This document shows, piece by piece, positions 6,373-13,260 of a DNA stretch of 18,203 nt. The first letter of the stretch is position 1. Every line of letters starts with the position of its first letter. A model generated the notes under the pieces. The model ran no database searches and was not told where the DNA came from. It was given only the letters and a program-made list of their open reading frames with translations. Both the position numbers and the translations under genes were made by a program. This DNA is from VRUE01 sp040508545 (GTDB lineage: Bacteria; Actinomycetota; Thermoleophilia; Solirubrobacterales; 70-9): NCBI GenBank assembly GCA_040508545.1, contig JBEVMR010000054.1, positions 1 to 18,203 on the forward strand. Direction: 5' to 3'.

Positions 6373-6402
6373 TCGTGCGGGTTGAGATCGTGCGGGTTGA
6401 GA
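6373..6402. repeat. Two tandem copies of a 15-bp repeat in the Rieske-suf leader
   Basis: TCGTGCGGGTTGAGA occurs at 6373-6387 and again, identically, at 6388-6402. On the minus strand this lies just after the predicted transcription start of the Rieske-sufB-sufD mRNA (-10 at 6407-6412). It may be a simple duplication, or a paired binding site for a protein or translational regulator. Confidence 0.75.
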
Positions 6403-6405
6403 CTT

Positions 6406-6428
6406 AATCCTACTTCTCCAGTCGGATT
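6406..6428. promoter_or_regulatory. Candidate Rrf2-family operator overlapping the suf -10 box
   Basis: The dyad is AATCCTACT, 5 nt, AGTCGGATT; the arms agree at 8 of 9 positions. The minus strand contains TAGGAT (6407-6412), a likely -10 for the Rieske operon, so a bound regulator would block it. The right arm ends 13 bases before the VOC gene's ATG, so both divergent genes could be affected. A near copy sits before rrf2 (13238-13260). The AGTCGG half-site resembles part of the IscR type-1 consensus as I know it. Binding is inferred. Confidence 0.6.
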
Positions 6429-6441
6429 TTAGAGAAAGGCG

Positions 6442-7233
6442 ATGATGAGCGAGAGGACCAGCTACGCACCGGGGACGCCGTGTTGGGTGGATCTGAGCTC
6501 CCCCGACCTGAACGCGGCGATCGAGTTCTACGGCGGGCTCTTCGGTTGGGACGTGCCCGAGGCCGAGAATGCCGAGCAGACCGGGGGCTACCGCCAGGCG
6601 ATGCTGCGCGGCAAGCCCGTCGCCGGGATCTACCCCTTGATGCAGGAGGGCCAACCGCCCGCCTGGACGACCTACGTCTCAGTCGCCGATGCAAGCGTCG
6701 TCGCCGGCAAGGTCCGCGACGCCGGCGGCACCGTCATCGCCGAGCCGATGGAAGTGCTCGACCTGGGCACGATGGCCGTCTTCGCCGACCCTGCCGGCGC
6801 CGTCTTCGGCGTCTGGCAGCCCGGCACGTTCGCGGGCGCCGGCCTCGTCAACGAGCCCGGGGCGCTCTCCTGGAACGAGCTCAACACCCGCGACGTTCCA
6901 GCGGCTGAAGGGTTCTACGGCGCGATCTTCGGCTGGACCTTCGAGACCCAGGACATGGGGCCCGCCGGCAGCTACACGACGATCAATCTCGGCGGCAGCC
7001 CCGTCGGCGGCATCCTCAATATGACCGAACGCGGCGTTCCCGCTGAGGTCCCGGCGCACTGGCAGCTCTACCTTGCAGTCGAGAGCACCGACGCGACCAT
7101 CGACCAGGCAAAACAGGCTGGCGGCAGCGTCATGGTCGATCCGATCGACATCCCCGCCGGCCGTTTCGCGATCCTCACCGATCCGCTTGGGGTGAGCTTT
7201 GCGGTGATCGCGCTCAACGAGCCGGCTCCATAA
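6442..7233 (+). CDS. VOC (glyoxalase/bleomycin-resistance fold) protein with two tandem domains
   Basis: The 263-residue product has two VOC modules. The first (about 12-126) has CWVDLSSPDLNAAIEFYGGLFGWD and ends FADPAGAVFGVWQPG. The second (about 137-258) has SWNELNTRDVPAAEGFYGAIFGW and ends LTDPLGVSFAVI. Domain order and length resemble mycobacterial Rv0577/Cfp30B-type proteins (from memory). The classical metal-binding His/Glu positions are not all apparent, so a glyoxalase activity should not be assumed. Two adjacent ATGs occur: AAAGG is 2 nt from the first and 5 nt from the second (6445), so the second may be the true start. It is divergent from the Rieske-suf operon across 94 nt containing the Rrf2-type site, and is followed 52 nt later by the MMPL gene. 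Confidence 0.85.
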   Translation: MMSERTSYAPGTPCWVDLSSPDLNAAIEFYGGLFGWDVPEAENAEQTGGYRQAMLRGKPVAGIYPLMQEGQPPAWTTYVSVADASVVAGKVRDAGGTVIAEPMEVLDLGTMAVFADPAGAVFGVWQPGTFAGAGLVNEPGALSWNELNTRDVPAAEGFYGAIFGWTFETQDMGPAGSYTTINLGGSPVGGILNMTERGVPAEVPAHWQLYLAVESTDATIDQAKQAGGSVMVDPIDIPAGRFAILTDPLGVSFAVIALNEPAP

Positions 7234-7271
7234 CCGCCGGGCGGAGGGGCGGGAAGCGGCGCGGGGCCGAA

Positions 7272-7277
7272 TAGGCT
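7272..7277 (+). promoter_or_regulatory. Leaderless-type -10 (TAGGCT) of the MMPL gene
   Basis: TAGGCT is followed by 8 nt and the GTG at 7286, with no Shine-Dalgarno between. It matches the pattern at other starts in the window and suggests the MMPL gene has its own promoter despite lying downstream of the VOC gene. Confidence 0.4.
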
Positions 7278-7285
7278 TCCGCGCC

Positions 7286-9442
7286 GTGAGCCGCCTGCTC
7301 GACCGCCTCGCCGCGGCAGTTACCGGTCCACGCGGGCGCTGGGTGGCGATCGCGGCCTGGATCATGCTCGGCCTCGCCGGGCTCTTCGGGCACGCCCGCC
7401 TCGGCGGGGTGACTGCGGCAGGCCAAAGCAGCTACCTGCCCGCGGATGCCGAATCGACGCGTGTCGTCGATGCGCTCGAGCGCAACTCGAAGAGCGGTGA
7501 CGACGTCCCGGTCTTGATCGTGTTCGACCGCGAAGGCGGCCTCACCGGGGCCGACCTGAATGCGATTGGGCGGCTCGGGAACGGCCTCGAAGAGCTCGGC
7601 CTGGCCGGGGCGACGCCCGTCTTTGCCCCTTACTCCGGCGACACCGGCAGGCCGCTGGGCCGGCTGGCGAAGATCGCGCACGGGGTGGGGCCGATCTCGC
7701 GCGACGGGGAAGCCGCGCTCGTGGCACTGGCGATCGACGCCAGCGACCGCGGTGCCGTGACCGCGGGTGTGGCGAAGGTCCGTAGGTACCTCGCCGAGCA
7801 TCGTTACCCCGGCCTGCACTCCTACGTCACCGGTCCAGGGGGCATTGCCGCTGACCTCGAGCGTGTCGCCGAAGACGCCGGCCAGACCCTCTTGATCGCT
7901 GCCCTCGCGCTCGTCCTCGTCCTGCTCCTGCTCGTCTACCGGGCGCCGGTGCTCGCCCTATTGCCCCTGCTAGTGGTCGGCGTCGCCTATCTGGTCGCCA
8001 CCGGCATCGTCTACCTGCTGATCGAGTCGGGGTTGATCGTCGTCAACACCGAGGGCACGCTGCTGCTGCTCGTACTGATCTTCGGCGCCGGCACGGACTA
8101 CTCGATGCTGCTTGTGCACCGCTATCGGGAGGAGCTCGGCGCGGGCCGGGACCCGGCCGAGGCGCTGCCCGCGGCCTTGGTCGAGAGCGCACCGGCGATC
8201 GCCGCCTCCGCCGGGACCGTGATCGCGGCAATGCTCGTCCTCCTGCTGGCCGAACTGCAATCGACCCACTGGCTCGGCCCAGTGCTCGCCGTTGGCATCG
8301 CGGCGATGCTCGTCGCGGCGTTCACGCTGCTGCCCGCCCTGCTCGCCCTGCTGGGCCAGCGAGCCTTCTGGCCCGCGCGTCCACGGGGCTCCGGCGCATC
8401 CGACCGGCGCTGGCGACGGGTGGCGGGTCTGGTGCGGCGACGGCCGCGGACGATCGTCGCGACGGTGTTCGCGGCCCTGGCGCTGCTCTCGCTCGGCAAC
8501 CTCGTCGACCACGGCACGATTGGCTTCGGGCAGGGGGAGATCGGGCAGACCGAATCCAGCCGCGGGAACGAAGTCCTCGGCGAACACTTCCCGCCGGGTC
8601 TCGGCTCGCCGCTGGAGGCCATCGTCGACGTCGGCGAAGTCCAGCCGGCCCTGGAAGGCCTTAAGAGACTCTCGGCGGTCGATCTGACCCTGCCCGTGCC
8701 GCTCGCGTCGGGCTCCGACGACGCCGTGTTGACGATCGTCCTGCGCGGAAATCCGTACTCCGGCGACGCGGCTGCCGCGGTCGCCGACATCCGCGACGAG
8801 CTGCAGCGGGTCGCGCCGAGCGCCCTCGTCGGCGGCATCCCGGCGGAGAACTACGACGTCGAGCAGGCCAATGCCCGCGACACTCGCTTGATCGTCCCGG
8901 TCGTGCTGCTGCTCGTCGGGCTGATCCTCGCCCTCCTGTTGCGCGCCCTGCTCGCGCCCGCCTACCTGATCGTCAGCGTGGTCGCTTCCTTCGCGGCGAC
9001 CCTCGGCCTGGTCACCTTCGTCTTCTCGCATTTACTTGGGGCGAGCGGCATCGCCTTCAACCTGGTCCTCATGGCCTTCATCTTCCTCGTCGCCCTGGGG
9101 GTCGACTACAACATCTTTCTGATGACGCGGGTGCGTGAGGAGGTCGCCACGCGCGGCACCCGCGAGGGCGTCCTCGCTGCCCTCGAGAACACCGGTGGGG
9201 TCGTCACCGGCGCCGGGCTGGTTCTCGCCGGGACCTTCGCCACGCTGACGCTGCTGCCGCTCGAGCAGCTCGTCCAGATCGGGGCGACGGTGGCGGTCGG
9301 CGTCCTGCTCGACACCTTCGTCGTCCGGGCCCTGCTGATCCCCGCGATCACCTACCTGCTCGGCGATCGAGCCTGGTGGCCCAGTAGCCAGATGAAGGAT
9401 TGTGTCCCCTATAGGGACCACAAACCTTCAACGAACCGGTGA
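7286..9442 (+). CDS. MMPL/RND-superfamily membrane transporter
   Basis: The 718-residue protein has the duplicated RND layout: TM1 (about 18-36), a large extracytoplasmic domain (about 40-195), a cluster of helices (about 198-355), a second TM and extracytoplasmic domain (about 390-530), and a final helix cluster (about 535-705). Each helix cluster carries the MMPL Asp-Tyr signature: GAGTDYSMLLVHRYREEL near residue 270 and ALGVDYNIFLMTRVREEV near 605. In characterised MmpL3 such Asp-Tyr pairs form the proton relay. Substrate unknown; lipid or hydrophobic compounds are usual for the family. The GTG start is supported by a TAGGCT box. The last residues are encoded by a hairpin (9393-9430), and the stop is 1 nt from the convergent sufU stop. 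Confidence 0.9.
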   Translation: MSRLLDRLAAAVTGPRGRWVAIAAWIMLGLAGLFGHARLGGVTAAGQSSYLPADAESTRVVDALERNSKSGDDVPVLIVFDREGGLTGADLNAIGRLGNGLEELGLAGATPVFAPYSGDTGRPLGRLAKIAHGVGPISRDGEAALVALAIDASDRGAVTAGVAKVRRYLAEHRYPGLHSYVTGPGGIAADLERVAEDAGQTLLIAALALVLVLLLLVYRAPVLALLPLLVVGVAYLVATGIVYLLIESGLIVVNTEGTLLLLVLIFGAGTDYSMLLVHRYREELGAGRDPAEALPAALVESAPAIAASAGTVIAAMLVLLLAELQSTHWLGPVLAVGIAAMLVAAFTLLPALLALLGQRAFWPARPRGSGASDRRWRRVAGLVRRRPRTIVATVFAALALLSLGNLVDHGTIGFGQGEIGQTESSRGNEVLGEHFPPGLGSPLEAIVDVGEVQPALEGLKRLSAVDLTLPVPLASGSDDAVLTIVLRGNPYSGDAAAAVADIRDELQRVAPSALVGGIPAENYDVEQANARDTRLIVPVVLLLVGLILALLLRALLAPAYLIVSVVASFAATLGLVTFVFSHLLGASGIAFNLVLMAFIFLVALGVDYNIFLMTRVREEVATRGTREGVLAALENTGGVVTGAGLVLAGTFATLTLLPLEQLVQIGATVAVGVLLDTFVVRALLIPAITYLLGDRAWWPSSQMKDCVPYRDHKPSTNR
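9393..9430. terminator. Long hairpin inside the 3' end of the MMPL gene, facing sufU
   Basis: The stem pairs 9393-9398/9425-9430 (6 bp), then after a mismatch 9400-9404/9419-9423 (5 bp), then after a one-base bulge 9405-9408/9414-9417 (4 bp), with a 5-nt loop CTATA. It lies wholly within MMPL coding sequence and 14 nt past the convergent sufU stop (9444). It could terminate or stabilise the sufU transcript. No T-tract follows on either strand. Confidence 0.5.
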
Positions 9443-9443
9443 G

Positions 9444-9878
9444 TCAGGCTCCCAAGTCGGCGGCCGCTTCTGTCGGATCGCCGGTCTCGCCCTCGTCCTC
9501 CCATTCGGCCGACTGGCCGAGGCTGGCGCTCTTGACCACCTTGAGGCCGAGCATCGCGCACTTCATCCGCGTCGCCGAGATCTCGATCCCAAGCAGGTCG
9601 AGCACCTCCTCTTTGGGCAGCGCCAATAGCTCCTCGCGCGTCTTGCCGACAAGCTCGTCGGTCAGCAGCGAGGTCGCTGCGGTCGAGATCGCGCAGCCCT
9701 GACCCTCGAAGGCGATCTCCGCTACGCGGCCGTCCTCGCCGAGGCGGATCGTCACGTGCTGCTCGTCACCGCAGAACGGGTTGGTGTCCTCGAACTCGAG
9801 GTCGGCGTTCTCGATCCGGCCGAAGTTGTGCGGCCGCTTGTAGTGCTCGAGGATCTGGTCTCTGTACAGCTCATCCAT
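9444..9878 (-). CDS. sufU: Fe-S/sulfur-transfer scaffold of the SufU/IscU family
   Basis: The 144-residue protein has the U-type scaffold residues: Cys36 and Asp38 in NPFCGDE, Cys62 in GQGCAIS, and Cys107 in RMKCAML. In SufU proteins these bind zinc and accept persulfide from SufS. Lys106 precedes the last cysteine, where IscU has His, which favours SufU. However, Cys62 to Cys107 is 45 residues. This is close to IscU spacing and lacks the roughly 18-20 residue insertion typical of Firmicute and mycobacterial SufU. An acidic low-complexity tail follows (about 124-144). The ATG has no Shine-Dalgarno but has TAGCCT 7 nt upstream. The gene is alone, separate from both other suf units, and divergent from DUF899. 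Confidence 0.88.
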   Translation of the reverse strand: MDELYRDQILEHYKRPHNFGRIENADLEFEDTNPFCGDEQHVTIRLGEDGRVAEIAFEGQGCAISTAATSLLTDELVGKTREELLALPKEEVLDLLGIEISATRMKCAMLGLKVVKSASLGQSAEWEDEGETGDPTEAAADLGA

Positions 9879-9885
9879 GGCTTCG

Positions 9886-9891
9886 AGGCTA
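9886..9891 (-). promoter_or_regulatory. Leaderless-type -10 (TAGCCT) of sufU
   Basis: The minus strand reads TAGCCT exactly 7 nt before the sufU ATG (9878-9876). The identical hexamer at identical spacing precedes sufS. No -35 is obvious. Confidence 0.45.
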
Positions 9892-9904
9892 GCGAAGGTC
9901 GCTA
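9890..9904. repeat. Short perfect dyad between sufU and the DUF899 gene
   Basis: TAGCGA (9890-9895) and TCGCTA (9899-9904) are inverted around AGG. The dyad sits in the 71-nt divergent spacer and touches the sufU -10 box. It may be an operator for both genes, but it is short enough to be chance. Confidence 0.3.
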
Positions 9905-9949
9905 CGGTGATCTGTGAGCCACGACCGTCATCACCGCGAAGGAGCGACC

Positions 9950-10612
9950 ATGGAGCTACCCCAGATCGTCAGCGAGGAAGAGTGGCAGCGCTCTCACGAG
10001 GCTCTGCTCGCCAAGGAGAAAGAGGCGACCAAGGCCAGCGACGCGCTTGCCGCAGAGCGCCGCCGGCAGCCGATGATGGAGCTCTCCACCGACTACGAGT
10101 TCGACGGGCCCGAGGGAAGGCGCACGCTCGCCGAGCTATTCGACGGCAGGCGTCAGCTGATCGCCTACCACTTCTGGTTCCCGCCGGATGGGACTCCCTG
10201 CGGCGGCTGCACGATGTTCACCGACCAGATCAGCGAGCTCGCCCACCTAAACGCCCGCGACACCTCCTTTGCGCTCGTCTCCCGCGCGCCCCAGGCGCAG
10301 ATCGAGCAGTACAAGCAGCGCATGGGCTGGACCGTCCCCTGGTACACGGTCGTCGGCGAGGACTTCCAGGAGGCGTGCGGGACGACCGAATACTTCGCCC
10401 TTGACGTCTTTCTGCGCGACGGCGACCGAGTCTTCCTCACCTATGAGGCCAGGAGCCGCGGAGTCGAGGCGCTCGGCAGCGTCTGGACCTTCCTCGACCT
10501 GACGCCGCTCGGCCGCCAGGAGGAGTGGGAGGACACGCCGACCGGTCGCCCACAGGGCCCCCCATATAAATGGTGGCGCCGGCACGACGAATACGACTCA
10601 TCGGCGGCGTAG
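9950..10612 (+). CDS. DUF899-family thioredoxin-like protein
   Basis: The 220-residue product matches the DUF899 pattern: an N-terminal helix with EEWQRSHEALLAKEKEATKASDALAAERRR (about 10-39), LFDGRRQLIAYHFWF (63-77), a CxxC in TPCGGCTMF (Cys84, Cys87), SRAPQAQIEQYKQRMGWTVPWY (111-132) and a C-terminal RRHDEY (210-215). The fold is thioredoxin-like. Some relatives are annotated as dithiol-disulfide oxidoreductases, but no substrate is known. I chose ATG 9950 because AAGGAG lies 5 nt upstream; a GTG at 9914 has no such signal. It is divergent from sufU and convergent with sufS, separated from the latter by a hairpin. Confidence 0.85.
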   Translation: MELPQIVSEEEWQRSHEALLAKEKEATKASDALAAERRRQPMMELSTDYEFDGPEGRRTLAELFDGRRQLIAYHFWFPPDGTPCGGCTMFTDQISELAHLNARDTSFALVSRAPQAQIEQYKQRMGWTVPWYTVVGEDFQEACGTTEYFALDVFLRDGDRVFLTYEARSRGVEALGSVWTFLDLTPLGRQEEWEDTPTGRPQGPPYKWWRRHDEYDSSAA

Positions 10613-10648
10613 CCGACTTTCACCCCACCCCAGGGTGGTGAATGTCGG
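10613..10648. terminator. Bidirectional hairpin between DUF899 and sufS
   Basis: Stem 10613-10617/10644-10648 (5 bp) continues after a T-T mismatch with 10619-10624/10637-10642 (6 bp) and a small inner stem. It begins right after the DUF899 stop and ends 9 nt before the sufS stop, as expected for a shared terminator of convergent genes. No T-tract. Confidence 0.55.
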
Positions 10649-10657
10649 AAGCGCGGC

Positions 10658-11923
10658 TCAGGCGCTCAGGCCGAAGACCTTGCGGGCGTCGTTGAGCCCC
10701 TCGACCAGGCGGTCGATCTCCGCCGGGGTGGTGTAGACGCCGAAGCTGGCACGGGCGGTGGCGGCGATGCCGAGCCGGTCCATCAGCGGCTGCGCACAGT
10801 GGTGGCCGGCGCGAACGGCGACGCCATGGCGGTCGAGGATCTCGGAGACGTCGTGGGCGTGGACTCCGTCCAGCTCGAAGGAGACCGGCCCGAGGCGCTC
10901 CGGGCCGCGGGGAGGGCCGAAGATACGCAGGCCCGGCACCTCGGCGAGGCTCGCCAGCGTGTAGTCGGTGATCTCGCGCTCGTGCTCGCGGACCGCCTCC
11001 ATGTCGAGGGCGTCGAGCCAGCGCAGCGCCGAGGCCATCCCGATCGCCTGCGTGATCGCCGGCGTGCCGGCCTCGAAGCGGGCGGGAGGATCCGCGTAGG
11101 TCGTCCCCGCCGTCGTCACCTTGCGGATCATCGAGCCGCCGCCGAGGAAGGGCGGCATCTCGCGCAGCAGGTCGAGCTTGGCCCAGAGCGCGCCGATGCC
11201 GGTCGGGGCGTAGAGCTTGTGCCCGGTGACCGCGTAGAAGTCGACGCCCAGCGCGGCGACGTCGAGCGGCAGCTTCGGCGCCGCCTGGGCGCCGTCGGCG
11301 AGGACCAACGCGCCAGCGTCGTGGGCGAGGCGGGCGATCTCGGCGATCGGGTTCTCGGTGCCGAGCACGTTGGAGACGTGGGCGACGGCGACCAGCTTCG
11401 GGCTGCGCTCGAGCAGCGCCTTATAAGCCTCCATGTCGAGCAAGCCGTCATCGCCGACCGGGACCCAGTCGACCTCGGCGCCGACCCGCTCGGCGAGCTG
11501 CTGCCAGGGGACGATGTTGGAGTGGTGCTCCATCTCGGTCAGCACGATGCGGTCGCCTGCACCGACGTTGGCATCACCCCACGCCCGCGCGACCAGGTTG
11601 ATCGCCTCGGTCGCGTTGCGGACGAAGATCACCTCGCGACGGTCGGCGGCGCCGAGGTGGTCGGCGACCGTCGCCCGCGCACCCTCGTACGCAGCGGTCG
11701 CCTCTGCCGAGAGCGTGTGCGAGCCGCGGTGGACGTTGGAGTGGTGGGTGCGCTCGTAGCGGTCCACCGCCTGGATTGAGGCCAGCACCCGCTGGGAGCT
11801 GGCACCGCTGTCCAGGTAGGCGACCGGGCGCCCGTTGACCTCGCGCTCCAGCGCCGGGAAGGAGGTGCGGACCTTCTCGATCGGGAATGCCGACGTCGCT
11901 GGCGTGGTCGTCGTCGGCTCCAT
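10658..11923 (-). CDS. sufS: Cysteine desulfurase SufS
   Basis: A 421-residue PLP-dependent class V aminotransferase-fold enzyme that takes sulfur from cysteine as a persulfide, releasing alanine, and passes it to SufU. Visible landmarks are YLDSGASSQ (36-44), RGSHTLS (66-72), TEMEHHSN (129-136) with the cofactor-stacking His, LADGAQAAP (208-216) with Asp210, VTGHKLYAPTG (232-242) with the PLP Lys236, and RAGHHCAQP (371-379) with the persulfide Cys376. Length and motifs fit group II desulfurases (SufS/CsdA). The ATG lies 10 nt after the sufC stop. There is no Shine-Dalgarno, but TAGCCT, which begins with the sufC stop codon, lies 7 nt upstream. It may therefore be read both from the sufC mRNA and as its own leaderless transcript. 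Confidence 0.95.
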   Translation of the reverse strand: MEPTTTTPATSAFPIEKVRTSFPALEREVNGRPVAYLDSGASSQRVLASIQAVDRYERTHHSNVHRGSHTLSAEATAAYEGARATVADHLGAADRREVIFVRNATEAINLVARAWGDANVGAGDRIVLTEMEHHSNIVPWQQLAERVGAEVDWVPVGDDGLLDMEAYKALLERSPKLVAVAHVSNVLGTENPIAEIARLAHDAGALVLADGAQAAPKLPLDVAALGVDFYAVTGHKLYAPTGIGALWAKLDLLREMPPFLGGGSMIRKVTTAGTTYADPPARFEAGTPAITQAIGMASALRWLDALDMEAVREHEREITDYTLASLAEVPGLRIFGPPRGPERLGPVSFELDGVHAHDVSEILDRHGVAVRAGHHCAQPLMDRLGIAATARASFGVYTTPAEIDRLVEGLNDARKVFGLSA

Positions 11924-11930
11924 CGTCGCG

Positions 11931-11936
11931 AGGCTA
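11931..11936 (-). promoter_or_regulatory. Leaderless-type -10 (TAGCCT) of sufS, overlapping the sufC stop
   Basis: The minus strand reads TAGCCT, 7 nt before the sufS ATG. Its first three bases are the sufC stop codon. Same hexamer and spacing as at sufU. A chance match is possible because the stop codon supplies half the motif. Confidence 0.35.
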
Positions 11937-12704
11937 GGCGCTGGCGCCTGCCTCTACCTCCTCGCGGATCCAGCCGTAGCCCTTCTCCTCGAGCACGCCG
12001 ACGAGCTCGGGGCCGCCCTCCTTGACGATCCGGCCCTCGAACATGACGTGGACCGAGTCGGGCTTGACCATGTGCAGGATGCGCTGGTAATGGGTGATGA
12101 TGAGCACGCCCATGTCGGGTCCGGCGAAGGTGTTGACGCCGTCGGCGACGACTCGCAGGGCGTCGATGTCGAGGCCGGAGTCGGTCTCGTCGAGGACCGC
12201 GATCTCGGGCTTCAGCAGCGCCAGCTGCAGCAGCTCCATCCGCTTCTTCTCACCGCCGGAGAAGCCGTCGTTGAGGTAGCGGCTGGAGAAGTCTTTGGGG
12301 ATGTTGGCCAGGGCCATCGCCTCTTGGGCGACCTTGGCGAACTCTTTGATCTTGATCTCACCTTCACCACGAGCCTCGCGGCGGGCGTTGAGGATCATCC
12401 GCAGGTACTTGCTGACCGAGACGCCGGGAATCGCGACCGGATACTGGAAGGCCATGAAGAGGCCGGCGCGGGAGCGCTCGTCGGGATCGGCCTCGGTCAT
12501 GTCCTCGCCCTTGAAGACGATCGAGCCCTCGGTCACCTCCAGGGCCGGGTGGCCCATGATCGCGTTGGCCAGGGTCGACTTGCCGGAGCCGTTCGGTCCC
12601 ATCAGGGCGTGGACCTTGCCCTTCTCGACGTCGAGGTCGAGACCGCGGAGGATCTGCTTGTCCTCGACGCTCACGTGCAGGTTGCGTATCTCCAGCTCAG
12701 CCAA
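11934..12704 (-). CDS. sufC: SUF ATPase SufC
   Basis: An ABC-type ATPase of about 256 residues that drives the SufB-SufD core. Motifs in order: Walker A GPNGSGKST (about 36-44), Q-loop in FMAFQYPV (about 83-90), signature FSGGEKKRMEL (about 148-158), Walker B AVLDETDSGLD (about 169-179) with the SufC-typical Glu-Thr-Asp-Ser-Gly-Leu-Asp, and a switch His in IITHYQR. No membrane partner is expected. I place the start at TTG 12704, which has GGAG 5 nt upstream; GTG 12710, two codons earlier, is possible but overlaps that Shine-Dalgarno. It follows rrf2 by about 50 nt and precedes sufS by 10 nt. Confidence 0.95.
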   Translation of the reverse strand: MAELEIRNLHVSVEDKQILRGLDLDVEKGKVHALMGPNGSGKSTLANAIMGHPALEVTEGSIVFKGEDMTEADPDERSRAGLFMAFQYPVAIPGVSVSKYLRMILNARREARGEGEIKIKEFAKVAQEAMALANIPKDFSSRYLNDGFSGGEKKRMELLQLALLKPEIAVLDETDSGLDIDALRVVADGVNTFAGPDMGVLIITHYQRILHMVKPDSVHVMFEGRIVKEGGPELVGVLEEKGYGWIREEVEAGASA

Positions 12705-12754
12705 TGTCACTCCGTTCGTGTGTTTCGGTTGTGGTTCGGGGGTCTGATCGCCGC

Positions 12755-13231
12755 TCAGGCAGCGCTGCCGACGGGCGCCTTCTCAGCCCCGCCCGCTTTG
12801 CCGCCCGAGAACTCGACCAGCTCGGCCAGCGTCGTGCCGGCCAGCGCCTTGGTGACGCCGCCTTGGACACGGGTCCAGAGCAGCTTCGTCGCGCAGGCGC
12901 GGTCGCCGTCGCTCTCGTGCGAGCAGAGGACCTTGCCCTCCGGCGTCTCGTGAAAGCACTCCATCGGCGCGATCTGCCCTTCCAGGGCCTCGACCACCTC
13001 GTCGAGGGTGATCGTCTCCGCCGGCTGGGCGAGCCGGTAGCCGCCATGGGCGCCACGGGTCGAGCTGACCAGCCCGGCGTTGCGCAGTTTGGCGACCAGG
13101 TGCTCGAGGTAGGAGAGCGGCAGCCGCTCCGCCTCGGCGACGGCGCTGAGCGAGACCGGGGCAGAGCCCGGCTGGCGGCCCAGCTCGACCATCAGGCGAA
13201 CTCCGTACTCCGCTTTCGTCGAGAACAGCAT
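12755..13231 (-). CDS. Rrf2-family Fe-S-responsive repressor (SufR/IscR-like)
   Basis: The 158-residue protein has the Rrf2 layout. The N-terminus MLFSTKAEYGVRLMVEL is followed by a winged helix (about 26-66) with LPLSYLEHLVAKLRNAGLVSSTRGAHGGYRLA, then a dimerisation helix. A loop carries Cys92, Cys103 and Cys113, spaced wider than in E. coli IscR (92/98/104) but consistent with cluster ligation; His94 and His105 are nearby. It heads the rrf2-sufC-sufS unit and is the obvious suf regulator. A dyad matching the one before the Rieske-suf operon lies over its own -10 box, predicting autoregulation. The ATG is 7 nt after TAGGAT with no Shine-Dalgarno, so the mRNA is probably leaderless. Confidence 0.9.
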   Translation of the reverse strand: MLFSTKAEYGVRLMVELGRQPGSAPVSLSAVAEAERLPLSYLEHLVAKLRNAGLVSSTRGAHGGYRLAQPAETITLDEVVEALEGQIAPMECFHETPEGKVLCSHESDGDRACATKLLWTRVQGGVTKALAGTTLAELVEFSGGKAGGAEKAPVGSAA

Positions 13232-13237
13232 CGACTA

Positions 13238-13260
13238 AATCCTACTGAAGCGGTCGGTTA
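13238..13260. promoter_or_regulatory. Candidate Rrf2-family operator and leaderless promoter of rrf2
   Basis: The dyad is AATCCTACT, 5 nt, GGTCGGTTA. Its left arm is identical to that of the site at 6406-6428 and its right arm matches at 6 of 9 positions. On the minus strand AGTAGGATT plus one base plus AGTC is common to both sites. TAGGAT (13239-13244) is 7 nt from the rrf2 ATG. The right arm ends on the TAA stop of the upstream MFS gene. No clear -35. Confidence 0.6.

Noticed and set aside
3317..6407. Large plus-strand open frames opposite sufD, sufB and the Rieske gene
   Set aside because: Antisense shadows: the minus-strand frames contain all SufB/SufD/Rieske motifs.
12758..12769. Perfect 12-bp palindrome GGCAGCGCTGCC
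   Set aside because: It lies in the last codons of rrf2, and such GC palindromes arise easily from Gly/Ser/Ala codons at this base composition.
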